Origin: Bacillota bacterium | GTDB taxonomy: Bacteria; Bacillota; Limnochordia; DTU087 | NCBI GenBank assembly: GCA_012799135.1 | Contig: JAAZLW010000138.1 | Coordinates: 1-39,229 of the forward strand | DNA: 39,229 nucleotides | Direction: 5' to 3' | In this document: piece by piece, positions 32,171 through 39,229 of the stretch | How the letters are laid out: the number at the start of each line of letters is the position of its first letter | Numbering within the stretch: position 1 is the stretch's first letter | The notes under the pieces: model-generated | What the model was told of the DNA's origin: nothing | Seen by the model: only the letters and a program-made list of their open reading frames with translations | Databases searched by the model: none | Made by a program: the position numbers and the translations under genes

Positions 32171-33211
32171 ATGTCAGAAAAGCTCAAAGCTCTGGACATG
32201 GCTTTGCATCAGATAGAGAAGCAGTTTGGCAAGGGTTCGATCATGCGATTAGGCGAGGCTAAAGCTACTGACATACAGGTCATATCTACCGGTTCTTTAG
32301 CTTTGGATCTAGCTTTAGGGGTAGGGGGTGTCCCGAGGGGTCGGGTGATTGAGATTTTTGGACCCGAGTCTTCGGGAAAGACTACTTTGGCCTTACACAT
32401 TGTCGCCGAGGCTCAAAAGACCGGCGGCATTGCGGCGTTCATCGATGTTGAGCATGCTCAAGATCCTTCATATGCTAAGAGACTCGGAGTAGATATCGAC
32501 AATCTCCTGATTTCGCAACCAGATAATGCGGAACAGGCTTTGGAGATTGCCGAAGCCTTAGTGAGAAGCGGTGCGGTTGACGTGGTGGTGATCGATTCAG
32601 TGGCTGCTCTTGTCCCTAGAGCCGAGATTGAAGGCGAGATGGGTGATGCCCATGTAGGTTTGCAGGCACGGTTGATGTCACAAGCCCTGCGCAAGTTGAC
32701 CGGAGCTATCAGTAAGTCAAGAACCACTGTTGTTTTCACGAACCAGATCAGAGAAAAAGTCGGTATCATGTTTGGCAATCCGGAGACAACTCCTGGTGGC
32801 CGAGCGTTGAAATTCTATGCCTCAATTCGGATGGATATTAGACGCATTGAGACTCTCAAGCAGGGCAGTGAGATGGTCGGCAGTCGCACCCGAGTCAGGG
32901 TAGTTAAGAATAAAGTGGCACCACCCTTTAGAGAAGCGGAATTTGATATTATGTATGGGGAAGGGATTTCCCGAGAGGGAGATATTCTGGATATTGGAGC
33001 CAACTTGGAGATTGTCAACAAGAGTGGAGCCTGGTATTCCTATGGTGATCTGCGTCTAGGTCAGGGCCGGGAAAACGCGAAAGAGTTCCTTAGGCAGAAT
33101 CCTGATCTAGCCCTGGAGATTGAGACTAGAGTCAAAGAGGCGGTTGGCTTGGCGACGGATAAGTCTGATAATGAGAAGAAACATGACTCCCAGGAATCGG
33201 GCAAGGAGTGA
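32171..33211 (+). CDS. recA: Recombinase RecA
   Basis: ATP-dependent strand-exchange protein and co-protease for LexA. The N-terminus [20 protein letters not shown] is classical. Walker [10 protein letters not shown], Walker [13 protein letters not shown], the loop region [20 protein letters not shown] and [20 protein letters not shown] are intact. True start ATG 32171 with AGAGGAG upstream (346 aa); the track's TTG 32141 lies inside the LexA box and is wrong. recX follows 7 bases downstream by its best start, so recA-recX is an SOS operon. Confidence 0.98.
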   Translation: MSEKLKALDMALHQIEKQFGKGSIMRLGEAKATDIQVISTGSLALDLALGVGGVPRGRVIEIFGPESSGKTTLALHIVAEAQKTGGIAAFIDVEHAQDPSYAKRLGVDIDNLLISQPDNAEQALEIAEALVRSGAVDVVVIDSVAALVPRAEIEGEMGDAHVGLQARLMSQALRKLTGAISKSRTTVVFTNQIREKVGIMFGNPETTPGGRALKFYASIRMDIRRIETLKQGSEMVGSRTRVRVVKNKVAPPFREAEFDIMYGEGISREGDILDIGANLEIVNKSGAWYSYGDLRLGQGRENAKEFLRQNPDLALEIETRVKEAVGLATDKSDNEKKHDSQESGKE

Positions 33212-33218
33212 CGGAGCT

Positions 33219-33719
33219 TTGGGTACAGCGAGTTCCGGCGAGGATCCCTTAACCATAGATATCACCAAGGCCAAGCAGCAAGCTCTTTACTATCTGAAGT
33301 TCCGCTCTCGTTCCAGTGCGGAGATGCGAAGGTACCTAAATCGCAAGGGCTATCAAGCAGCAATCCAGGAAGCAGTGGTGAGTTGGTTGCAGGAACTAGG
33401 ATATGTAGATGATCTGCAGTTTGCCCTGCAATGGATCGAGAACCGCTGTCGGACCAACCCGATGGGCGAGCGTCGTCTCGTTCAAGAGCTGCGGCAAAAA
33501 GGCATTCCGCAACCCATTATCGACCAGGCCATGGTGGGTTTTCGAGAATCTGTAGATGAAACGGCACTGGCCTGCAAACTAGCGACTAAGCAGGTGAGGG
33601 TCTATCGAGGAGATAATACTGATGCAATCAAACGTAAACTGGCTGGGTTCTTAGGGCGGCGGGGATTTCACCCGGGTGATATCCGTTCTGCCATTGACCA
33701 AGTGCTGAGCAAGGAGTAG
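33219..33719 (+). CDS. recX: Regulatory protein RecX
   Basis: Modulator of RecA filaments. The three-helix repeats are visible: ALYYLKFRSRSSAEMRRYLN, WLQELGYVDDLQFALQWIEN, MGERRLVQELRQKGIPQPII, and a last repeat ending GFHPGDIRSAIDQVL. The track begins at 33120 inside recA. TTG 33219 has AAGGAG (33203-33208) at 10 nt, gives 166 aa without overlap, and is preferred; ATG 33183 is the alternative. Confidence 0.9.
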   Translation: MGTASSGEDPLTIDITKAKQQALYYLKFRSRSSAEMRRYLNRKGYQAAIQEAVVSWLQELGYVDDLQFALQWIENRCRTNPMGERRLVQELRQKGIPQPIIDQAMVGFRESVDETALACKLATKQVRVYRGDNTDAIKRKLAGFLGRRGFHPGDIRSAIDQVLSKE

Positions 33720-33770
33720 GGTTTTAGTCAACGTAACAGGGATCCCGGCTCTGCTGGCTCTGCGCGTTCC

Positions 33771-33799
33771 TTGACAGCGATCCCAAAACAGGCTAAAAT
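33771..33799 (+). promoter_or_regulatory. Strong sigmaA promoter of rny
   Basis: A perfect TTGACA (33771-33776), 17-nt spacer and TAAAAT (33794-33799). Transcription would start near 33806, leaving a leader of about 110 nt. Confidence 0.88.
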
Positions 33800-33848
33800 T
33801 ACACTGTGGAGCACATGTCTAAGGACATTTCCTGGTAGCACTTAATTA

Positions 33849-33873
33849 GCCGAGTCTCTACTCGGCTTTCTTT
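33849..33873 (+). terminator. Terminator-like hairpin in the rny leader
   Basis: GCCGAGT (33849-33855) / ACTCGGC (33860-33866) with a CTCT loop, then TTTCTTT. It lies between the rny promoter and the rny start, with a small ATGTC/GACAT hairpin (33815-33828) before it. It may be an attenuator or end a short leader RNA. Confidence 0.65.
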
Positions 33874-33907
33874 ACAAAAACTTGAGCAGTGAATACCGTA
33901 GTGGGAG

Positions 33908-35446
33908 GTGACAGCGATTATTCTTGTTTACTTTGTGCTAATAGCTGCCGTCGCTTTTGGCGCCGGTTATTTTATGCGTAAATATCTGGCGGAAGCGAAA
34001 ATCACTTCAGCTGAGGAAGCGGCTCATCGCATTCTGCAAGATGCCGAAAGAGAAGCCGAAGCCAAGCATCGAGAGATGATGCTGGAGGCCAAGGAAGAGG
34101 CCCACAAGCTAAGAGCCGAGCTGGAGCGAGAACATCGTGAGCGGCGGAATGAACTACAGCAACAGGAGCGGCGTCTCATGCAGAAAGAAGAGGCTATCGA
34201 CCGCCGCTCGGAGAATATCGATAGAAAAGAAACAGGTTTGGAGAAGGAAAGAAAGGAACTGGCCGAAAGCCAGGAAGCGGTAGAGCGAATCTTGGCAAAA
34301 CAGCAGGCCGAGTTACAGAGAATCTCTGAGCTCTCTATGGATGAAGCTAAGCAGCTTATTCTCCGCCAGGTGGAAGAAGCCGTAAGGCACGAGACTGCCA
34401 TGATGATCAAGGATATAGAGACTCAGGCGAAGGAAGAAGCAGAAAAGCGGTCCCGTGAAGTTCTCTCTTTAGCTATTCAACGTTGTGCAGCTGATCATGT
34501 AGCCGAGTCCACTGTGTCTGTAGTGAATTTGCCTAATGATGAAATGAAGGGGCGAATCATCGGGCGTGAGGGACGTAATATCCGCACATTGGAGACATTA
34601 ACCGGCATTGATTTAATTATTGATGATACACCGGAAGCGGTGATCCTATCAGGGTTCGACCCGGTGAGGCGGGAGATCGCCCGCATTGCCCTGGAGAAGT
34701 TGGTGGCAGATGGACGTATCCACCCGGCTCGCATAGAGGAAATGGTAGAAAAAGCTCAGCGAGAAGTGGAAGCGGTGATCAGAGAAGAAGGCGAACAAGC
34801 TACCTTCGAAACCAGTGTTCATGGGCTTCACCCCGAACTAGTGAGGCTCTTAGGACGATTGCGATTCCGCAGTAGCTATGGGCAGAATGTGCTCAAACAT
34901 TCTATTGAAGTGGCCCATTTGGCTGCTATGATGGCGGCAGAGCTAGGTGCTGATGAGAAACTGGCCAGAAGGGCAGGGTTACTGCATGATATTGGTAAAG
35001 CAGTAGACCACGAGGTGGAAGGCACTCACATTCAGATAGGTATGGAACTCCTCAAGCGCTATAAGGAGTCACCGGAGGTTATCCATGCGATGCAATGTCA
35101 CCATGGAGACTATGAACCGGAAAGCATAGAAGCTGTACTGGTGGCTGCAGCAGATTCAGTATCTGCCGCCAGGCCCGGTGCCAGGCGTGAGACTTTAGAG
35201 TCTTATATCAAGCGACTGGAGAGACTGGAAAGCATTGCTGATTCCTTCGAAGGCGTGGAGAAGGCCTATGCCATTCAGGCCGGTCGGGAAATACGGATCA
35301 TGGTCAAGCCGGAACGGATCGATGATGGTGAGTCGGTCTGGATCGCTCGGGAGATTGCTAAGCGCATCGAGAGTGAGCTGGAATATCCCGGTCAAATCAA
35401 GGTCACTGTTATCCGGGAAACGCGAGCCATAGAATACGCCAAATAG
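33908..35446 (+). CDS. rny: Ribonuclease Y
   Basis: Membrane-anchored endoribonuclease that starts mRNA decay. An N-terminal membrane helix ([20 protein letters not shown]) leads to a long coiled coil (~25-200), a KH domain ([20 protein letters not shown]) and an HD domain ([40 protein letters not shown]). 512 aa is normal. The track's GTG 33908 lies inside GGGAGGTGA, itself a near-perfect SD. The codon at proper distance is ATT 33917, giving [11 protein letters not shown], so an ATT start is plausible. It has its own promoter and leader hairpin and is followed by a GC-rich hairpin. In many Bacillota ymdB follows rny; here an unknown gene does. Confidence 0.96.
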   Translation: MTAIILVYFVLIAAVAFGAGYFMRKYLAEAKITSAEEAAHRILQDAEREAEAKHREMMLEAKEEAHKLRAELEREHRERRNELQQQERRLMQKEEAIDRRSENIDRKETGLEKERKELAESQEAVERILAKQQAELQRISELSMDEAKQLILRQVEEAVRHETAMMIKDIETQAKEEAEKRSREVLSLAIQRCAADHVAESTVSVVNLPNDEMKGRIIGREGRNIRTLETLTGIDLIIDDTPEAVILSGFDPVRREIARIALEKLVADGRIHPARIEEMVEKAQREVEAVIREEGEQATFETSVHGLHPELVRLLGRLRFRSSYGQNVLKHSIEVAHLAAMMAAELGADEKLARRAGLLHDIGKAVDHEVEGTHIQIGMELLKRYKESPEVIHAMQCHHGDYEPESIEAVLVAAADSVSAARPGARRETLESYIKRLERLESIADSFEGVEKAYAIQAGREIRIMVKPERIDDGESVWIAREIAKRIESELEYPGQIKVTVIRETRAIEYAK

Positions 35447-35456
35447 ATAGTCTCTG

Positions 35457-35480
35457 AGGCCTGGCGAATGCCGGGCCTTT
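35457..35480 (+). terminator. Hairpin after rny
   Basis: AGGCCTGGC (35457-35465) / GCCGGGCCT (35470-35478) with a GAAT loop forms a 9-bp stem (one G-U pair), followed by only a short T-run (TTTGTC). Probably a weak terminator allowing some read-through. Confidence 0.6.
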
Positions 35481-35518
35481 GTCAATTCCGCTGCCGGTTG
35501 AGTTTAGTGGGGGCCTTT

Positions 35519-36064
35519 GTGCATGAGGTGAGTGCTTTGCTGCAACACGAAGAGTATCTTTCGACAAATCACGGTAATCTATTGGCCTCAATTCTGGTCC
35601 GTTACCCCCAGATTGGCACTCTACAGGTGCTACCCCATTCCCGTTGCATGCGTTTTGGTTTTTTTGTGAAAGGGCCGTCTGATTCCGAGCCTTTCCTTGA
35701 GTTTTCGAAGTGTTTATCCGATAGCATTGAGGCTCTCGTTTTTCTGGCTGGAAAACAGCTGGCAGTGCTCGATATGCAGGTGTCTCGGTATGAGGATTTT
35801 TCTCTGCTGGAGCTCGCTCGAGATATGAGTAGTCTTAGCCTTCAAGAGATCTCTTTGATTGTTTCTTTACTGGAGGAGCACTTTGGAGAAGGCCTTGTTT
35901 GCAGTGCCGAAGATACAGAAGAGGATCTGACTTGGTATGATGACTTCATTCAACATGTCTTGGAGGATATCAACAACGATACTCCCCTGCAGGAGCTAAT
36001 TGGGTTTCGGGAGGGTGGCAGAATCTTGGTGTTTAATAAGTCCCATGCCTCGAGTAATAGCTGA
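35519..36064 (+). CDS. Hypothetical protein between rny and spoVS
   Basis: Unrecognised protein of about 181 aa. The track start (ATG 35468) falls in the loop of the rny terminator hairpin. GTG 35519 (MHEVSALLQHEEYLS) with a G-rich stretch upstream, or GTG 35528, is more likely. No membrane helix. It is acidic toward the C-terminus (SAEDTEEDLTWYDDFIQHVL) and contains MRFGFFVKGPSDSEPFLEFS and LLELARDMSSLSLQEISLIV, suggesting an alpha/beta domain and a helical one. It occupies the place where ymdB commonly sits. No catalytic motif seen. Confidence 0.65.
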   Translation: MHEVSALLQHEEYLSTNHGNLLASILVRYPQIGTLQVLPHSRCMRFGFFVKGPSDSEPFLEFSKCLSDSIEALVFLAGKQLAVLDMQVSRYEDFSLLELARDMSSLSLQEISLIVSLLEEHFGEGLVCSAEDTEEDLTWYDDFIQHVLEDINNDTPLQELIGFREGGRILVFNKSHASSNS

Positions 36065-36123
36065 CTTTATGTGATGCCGGAGAAAATAATGTCTATAATA
36101 TTAAACAAATTTTGCATGAAGAG

Positions 36124-36157
36124 AAAGGAATTGGCACTTCGGCAGTTAATATATAAT
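36124..36157 (+). promoter_or_regulatory. Candidate sporulation-type promoter of spoVS
   Basis: AAAGGAATT (36124-36132) fits the sigmaH -35 consensus RNAGGAWWW exactly, but the -10 region (around GTTAATAT) is a poor match. A sigmaA reading, TTGGCA (36131-36136), 15-nt spacer, TATAAT (36152-36157), is also possible. spoVS is sigmaH-dependent in Bacillus subtilis. Confidence 0.45.
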
Positions 36158-36215
36158 GTAACAGCAGCAAACTACGGCATGAATCGCAATTTCGCCAAGG
36201 AGGCTAAGGACTGAA

Positions 36216-36470
36216 GTGCTTAAAGTATCATCAAGATCTAACCCAAATTCTGTAGCTGGAGCTTTAGCAGGTGTTTTGCGAGAGCGGGGCACTGCGGAGA
36301 TGCAAGCCATTGGTGCCGGTGCAATAAACCAGGCGGTAAAAGCGGTGGCCATCGCCCGAGGCTTTGTCGCCCCGAGTGGTGTGGATCTCATCTGCATTCC
36401 CGCGTTTACTGACATCGAGATCGATGGTGAAGAGCGGACGGCGATAAAGATCATAGTGGAACCCCGTTAG
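36216..36470 (+). CDS. spoVS: Stage V sporulation protein S
   Basis: Small Alba-like nucleic-acid-binding protein, among the most conserved sporulation proteins; in Bacillus it affects septation and coat assembly. The sequence NSVAGALAGVLRERG through AIGAGAINQAVKAVAIARGF and GVDLICIPAFTDIEIDGEER is near identical to other SpoVS proteins from memory. GTG 36216 has TAAGGA at 5 nt. Homologues usually begin MEVLKVS; here the matching Met codon is ACT (ACT GAA GTG), so initiation seems moved two codons downstream. Followed by a strong terminator. Confidence 0.96.
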   Translation: MLKVSSRSNPNSVAGALAGVLRERGTAEMQAIGAGAINQAVKAVAIARGFVAPSGVDLICIPAFTDIEIDGEERTAIKIIVEPR

Positions 36471-36505
36471 GCTGCTACGTAGTACATGGTTACTCGACTG
36501 ACTTG

Positions 36506-36546
36506 CCTGCCCGGGCATTGGGCTCCCAATGTGGGCAGGTTTTTTT
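36506..36546 (+). terminator. Terminator after spoVS
   Basis: Outer stem CCTGCCC / GGGCAGG (36506-36512 / 36533-36539) and inner stem CATTGGG / CCCAATG, followed by seven T. Strong intrinsic terminator. Confidence 0.92.
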
Positions 36547-36606
36547 GTCTTGAAACTGCTAGACATATGCAATGCATAGGAGATTAACACAATAGGAGGC
36601 ATGGAA

Positions 36607-37620
36607 ATGACCAATAATGATGTACGGTGGTACCATGAGGTACTGCTAGTAGATGCTCACAATGACACTCTGTCCAGGATGAAGGAGGCGGGGATTGATT
36701 TCTGTCAGAGACAAGATTGCACCCACACCGACTTACCCCGACTTATGGAAACAGGTGTGAATCTGCAAGTCCTGGCGGTGTTCGCGCCACCGAATCCCAA
36801 CAAGACAGTGACCTTACAGAAAATCCTATCTTATGTAGAGTATGCTCTTCAGTGCCAAGAGAACGATTCCCGTTTGTTCATAGTCGAAACCAAAGATGAT
36901 CTGATGAATCTAAAGTCAGATGCAGGCAAGTTGGGGGTCATCCTTGGAGTCGAAGGAGGCGATTGTCTCAGTGGGGAGCTATGGACCCTGCGGTTTCTCT
37001 TTCGGCTGGGTGTACGGCTCCTAACACTGACTTGGAGTAACAGAAATGCTCTGGCTGACGGGATTTGGGAGGCAGAGAGTAAGGGTGGGCTCACTAGCTT
37101 CGGACGTCAGGTTGTCCGGGAGATGGAACAACTAGGAATGATCATTGATGTTTCGCATCTAGCCCCGGCCGGTTTTTGGGATGTCTCCAAGTTGGTTAAC
37201 GGTCCCTTTATAGCTTCACACTCTAATGCAGCTGCTCTCTGTCAGCATCCCAGGAATCTCACCGATGAGCAGGCTCGGTGTATCGCCGATCACGGTGGTG
37301 TTATTGGGGTGAATTTCTGTCAACCCCATTTGACAGATGACAAAACTGCCAATCTAGATGATGTCATTGATCACATCGAGCATTTCTGGAGGGTGGCCGG
37401 TGAAGATCACGTTGGGTTAGGCAGTGATTATGACGGGATCGATACTCCCCCTGAGGGGCTGGAGGACGTAACGTGTTTACCTTTGCTGATTGAGGAGCTG
37501 GAGAAGCGGGGCCATTCAGCCAGGCGGATTGAGAAATTCATGGGGCTGAATCTCCTACGGGTCTTTGCCACGATCCTACCTTGCTCGAGCAAGACCGCTG
37601 CCAAAACCGTAGAGTGGTAA
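36607..37620 (+). CDS. Membrane dipeptidase (peptidase M19)
   Basis: Zinc-dependent dipeptidase of the M19/renal dipeptidase family. Metal-site motifs: VDAHNDT (HxD, ~17), GVEGGD (bridging Glu), IIDVSHLAPAGFWD and IASHSNAAALCQHPRNLTDE (His ligands), then HVGLGSDYDGID (Asp). 337 aa is typical. The track's ATG 36601 is only one base from AGGAGG; ATG 36607, 7 nt from it, is the better start. It lies between spoVS and dodecin as a separate unit after the spoVS terminator. Substrates may be D,L-dipeptides from wall turnover; no context proof. Confidence 0.93.
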   Translation: MTNNDVRWYHEVLLVDAHNDTLSRMKEAGIDFCQRQDCTHTDLPRLMETGVNLQVLAVFAPPNPNKTVTLQKILSYVEYALQCQENDSRLFIVETKDDLMNLKSDAGKLGVILGVEGGDCLSGELWTLRFLFRLGVRLLTLTWSNRNALADGIWEAESKGGLTSFGRQVVREMEQLGMIIDVSHLAPAGFWDVSKLVNGPFIASHSNAAALCQHPRNLTDEQARCIADHGGVIGVNFCQPHLTDDKTANLDDVIDHIEHFWRVAGEDHVGLGSDYDGIDTPPEGLEDVTCLPLLIEELEKRGHSARRIEKFMGLNLLRVFATILPCSSKTAAKTVEW

Positions 37621-37713
37621 GCTCTGGAGAGTGTTAGGTATGAAAAACGGTTTAATGTACAATAATATCTTCGAGAGTACGGCCCGGTTCGACCGGGGAA
37701 AGGAGGCGCGTAC

Positions 37714-37923
37714 GTGGCTGTTGTTAAGGTGGTAGAACTGGTAGGCGAGTCTACTACTGGGTGGGAGGATGCAGTACAAACAGCTGTAAAGCAAGCCTCT
37801 CAAACCATTAGGAACATAAGTGGTGTCCATGTAAAGAACATAACCGGGACGGTAGATGCTGACGGAAACATCGTAGAATTCAAAGCCAATGTCGAACTAG
37901 CATTTGCAGTGGATGGAACGTAA
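37714..37923 (+). CDS. Dodecin family protein
   Basis: A 69-residue dodecin, the hollow dodecameric protein that stores flavins or CoA. Sequence landmarks: VKVVELVGESTTGWEDAVQT (with the Trp used for flavin stacking), AVKQASQTIRNISGVHVKNI, and the C-terminal strand FKANVELAFAVDG. GTG start with AAAGGAGG 7 nt upstream. Fits the family length exactly. A weak -10-like TACAAT lies at 37658-37663. Confidence 0.95.
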   Translation: MAVVKVVELVGESTTGWEDAVQTAVKQASQTIRNISGVHVKNITGTVDADGNIVEFKANVELAFAVDGT

Positions 37924-37980
37924 CCGGAACCACCCAATGCTGACGGGGGAATCGGTTACCGGTGAAAAGAGGTGATGGGG

Positions 37981-38313
37981 ATGGATTGGGTAGGTGCAGT
38001 TGTGCGTTTCATCGTATCAGCGCTAGTGCTGATGCTGGTGGGGTATATCTTGCCAGGTTTTAAGACTATGGGGTTTCTTAATGCCCTATTGGCAGCAGTA
38101 GTCATTGCTGCTATAGGATGGGTTATCGAAGCCACGCTAGGCAAGGAAGTCTCTCCCTATGGCCGGGGGATTGTGGGGTTCTTAGTATCAGCGGTGGTAA
38201 TCTGGGCAGCCCAGTTTGTCGTTCCAGGGATGCAAGTCTCAATTCTTGGGGCCCTGCTGGCGGCTTTCGTAATCGGGATCATCGATCTGTTTGTTCCTAC
38301 AACAGTAAGATAG
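37981..38313 (+). CDS. Phage-holin-IV-like / YvlD-type membrane protein
   Basis: A 110-residue hydrophobic protein with four helices (FIVSALVLMLVGYILPGF; ALLAAVVIAAIGWVI; GIVGFLVSAVVIWAAQFVVP; ALLAAFVIGIIDLFVP) typical of the Phage_holin_4_2/YvlD family, which in chromosomes is a membrane protein of unknown role rather than a lysis holin. ATG 37981 has AGAGGTGA 5 nt upstream, better than the track's GTG 37972. It lies 57 bases after dodecin and is followed by a terminator, so the two may be co-transcribed. Confidence 0.85.
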   Translation: MDWVGAVVRFIVSALVLMLVGYILPGFKTMGFLNALLAAVVIAAIGWVIEATLGKEVSPYGRGIVGFLVSAVVIWAAQFVVPGMQVSILGALLAAFVIGIIDLFVPTTVR

Positions 38314-38366
38314 GCAGTTCCAGAACATGATTTGGAGGCCGATCCGGAGTGTTACTGATGGCCTTC

Positions 38367-38400
38367 GGTAAGCGCCCTAGAGGGGCGCTTACCTAGTTTT
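38367..38400 (+). terminator. Terminator before spoVAF
   Basis: A perfect 11-bp stem GGTAAGCGCCC / GGGCGCTTACC (38367-38377 / 38383-38393) with a TAGAG loop, followed by TAGTTTT. Ends the dodecin-YvlD unit. Confidence 0.85.
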
Positions 38401-38488
38401 ACCACTAAGTTGCATAAACGATCCGGATCTGACGCATGATCGTAGTAATCGCAGACCAGAGAGCCTAAGTGGGTCAAACGCAAGTGGG

Positions 38489-39229
38489 GTGTTTCGGAGT
38501 TTGAAAGTCCAGAAGAATCTGAGCGCCAATTTGGATATTCTCCAGCAAAAGCTGGGTATAGGTATCAGCTTTGACGTCATTTTGCGGGAGATCAAAGTAG
38601 GTCACAAAGATGCGGCTCTCTTGTTCCTTGATGGTTTTGTCCAAGACAAGACCACTCAGACTGTGATCTCTGCACTTCTTCGAGTAACACCATCCGAAAT
38701 CGTACCTAACACGGTGAAGAAGCTGATAGAAGAGCAAATACCCTATTTCGAAGTCTCGACGGCGGACAACCTTGATGAAGTAATCAAAGAGGTCTTGTCG
38801 GGTCCAATGGCCTTGCTGCTTGATGGCGTAAGCAAAGCTTTGATCATCGATGTACGCCAATATCCGAGCCGAAGTATAGAGGAACCAGATTTGGAGCGGG
38901 TCACCAGAGGTGCTCGCGATGGTTTCGTGGAGACAGGTTTGTTCAATGTTAACCTGATCCGCCGCCGCTTACGGGATCCGGGGCTTAGGTTTGAGGCAAT
39001 GCAGATTGGTCAGCGCTCCCCGACTGATGTCTTCGTTGGCTACATAAACGACATCGTCGATCCTAAGCTGCTGGCGGAACTAAAACGGCGTCTAAAGATG
39101 ATCGATGCCTCCACTCTGCCCATGGGAAGCAAAAGTCTGGAAGAATACCTGTTTGGTACGAAGATAAACCCCTTTCCCGTAGTCCGTTATACTGAACGAC
39201 CCGATGTAGTTGCAGCCCACTTACTGGAA
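38489..39229 (+). CDS. spoVAF: Spore germination protein SpoVAF/GerA type (5' part, truncated by window)
   Basis: Open frame absent from the ORF track because it runs past the right edge; 247 codons are visible. Read from the sequence: LGIGISFDVILREIKVGHKD, GPMALLLDGVSKALIIDVRQ, YPSRSIEEPDLERVTRGARD, GFVETGLFNVNLIRRRLRDP and VRYTERPDVVAAHLLE, the conserved soluble domain of GerAA/SpoVAF proteins. The first in-frame start is GTG 38489; its SD is weak and TTG 38501 is possible. The hydrophobic half should lie beyond the window. SpoVAF and GerA proteins sit in the spore inner membrane and take part in germination and ion or dipicolinate release. SpoVAF rather than a receptor A subunit is my preference from the EEPDLERVTRGARDGFVET form. 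Confidence 0.87.
   Translation, partial: MFRSLKVQKNLSANLDILQQKLGIGISFDVILREIKVGHKDAALLFLDGFVQDKTTQTVISALLRVTPSEIVPNTVKKLIEEQIPYFEVSTADNLDEVIKEVLSGPMALLLDGVSKALIIDVRQYPSRSIEEPDLERVTRGARDGFVETGLFNVNLIRRRLRDPGLRFEAMQIGQRSPTDVFVGYINDIVDPKLLAELKRRLKMIDASTLPMGSKSLEEYLFGTKINPFPVVRYTERPDVVAAHLLE

Noticed and set aside
32004-32216. 70-aa plus-strand ORF before recA
   Set aside because: Runs through the recA promoter and LexA box and into recA out of frame, with no SD or family signal.
33120-33218. N-terminal extension of recX inside recA
   Set aside because: Would overlap recA by over 90 bases with a low-quality sequence; TTG 33219 with AAGGAG fits.
34024-34410. 128-aa minus-strand ORF rich in Ser
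   Set aside because: Antisense shadow of the RNase Y coiled coil; its composition simply mirrors Glu/Ala/Lys codons.
37981-38313. Holin-like gene as a sign of a prophage
   Set aside because: YvlD-type holin-like proteins are common chromosomal membrane proteins and no other phage gene is nearby.
38474-38860. 128-aa minus-strand ORF at the right edge
   Set aside because: Antisense to the clear SpoVAF-type coding frame.
1-39229. CRISPR array, insertion sequences or long direct repeats
   Set aside because: No regularly spaced repeats, transposase motifs or terminal inverted repeats were seen in reading the window.

Overview
The window comes from an endospore-forming Bacillota (Firmicutes) chromosome of medium G+C. 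Evidence for sporulation is SpoIIP, SpoVS, a SpoVAF/GerA-type protein cut by the right edge, and a SpoIIIE/FtsK translocase. The order ftsK-rodZ ... rimO-pgsA ... cinA-recA-recX-rny-spoVS is the arrangement familiar from Bacilli and Clostridia. Frequent GTG/TTG starts behind strong Shine-Dalgarno (SD) sequences fit this. A deep-branching clostridial or Limnochordia-like lineage is my guess; the sequence alone does not settle it.

Layout. 1-7.2 kb: ftsK/spoIIIE, rodZ, a UPF0182 membrane protein and spoIIP, closed by a strong terminator. 7.3-17.2 kb: murC, then a helicase island. It has an SNF2 helicase plus a coiled-coil/zinc-ribbon partner, an MrfA/YprA-like DUF1998 helicase, and, on the opposite strand, a second SNF2 helicase with its own YqhG-like partner. 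The two SNF2 proteins are clear paralogues and the two partners share a core, so the island is two facing modules around a third helicase. 17.3-22.9 kb: a Gfo/Idh/MocA dehydrogenase, a monocistronic tRNA-Ala(CGC) with its own promoter and terminator, and a DUF58 - DUF4129 - MoxR operon. 22.9-24.8 kb (minus strand): a NuoM-like antiporter-fold protein that has lost all the ionisable residues used for proton transfer, preceded by a small membrane protein.

25-29.8 kb: rimO, pgsA, a small membrane-anchored protein coupled to a short FtsH-like AAA protease, and an Rrf2 regulator with three cysteines. 29.8-30.4 kb: two small cysteine-containing proteins on the minus strand. The upstream one is served by a near-consensus promoter and a structured leader. 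30.6-36.5 kb: cinA, recA (own promoter plus LexA box), recX, rny (near-consensus promoter and a terminator-like hairpin in its leader), an unknown protein at the place where ymdB often sits, and spoVS. 36.6-39.2 kb: an M19 dipeptidase, dodecin, a YvlD-like membrane protein, and the 5' part of spoVAF, which the ORF track lacks because it runs off the window.

The best candidate for an undescribed system is the three-helicase island (8.8-17.2 kb), probably acting in DNA repair or nucleic-acid remodelling. Next are the residue-stripped NuoM-like protein and the Cys-rich small-protein locus. I saw no CRISPR array, insertion sequence, integrase or rRNA.
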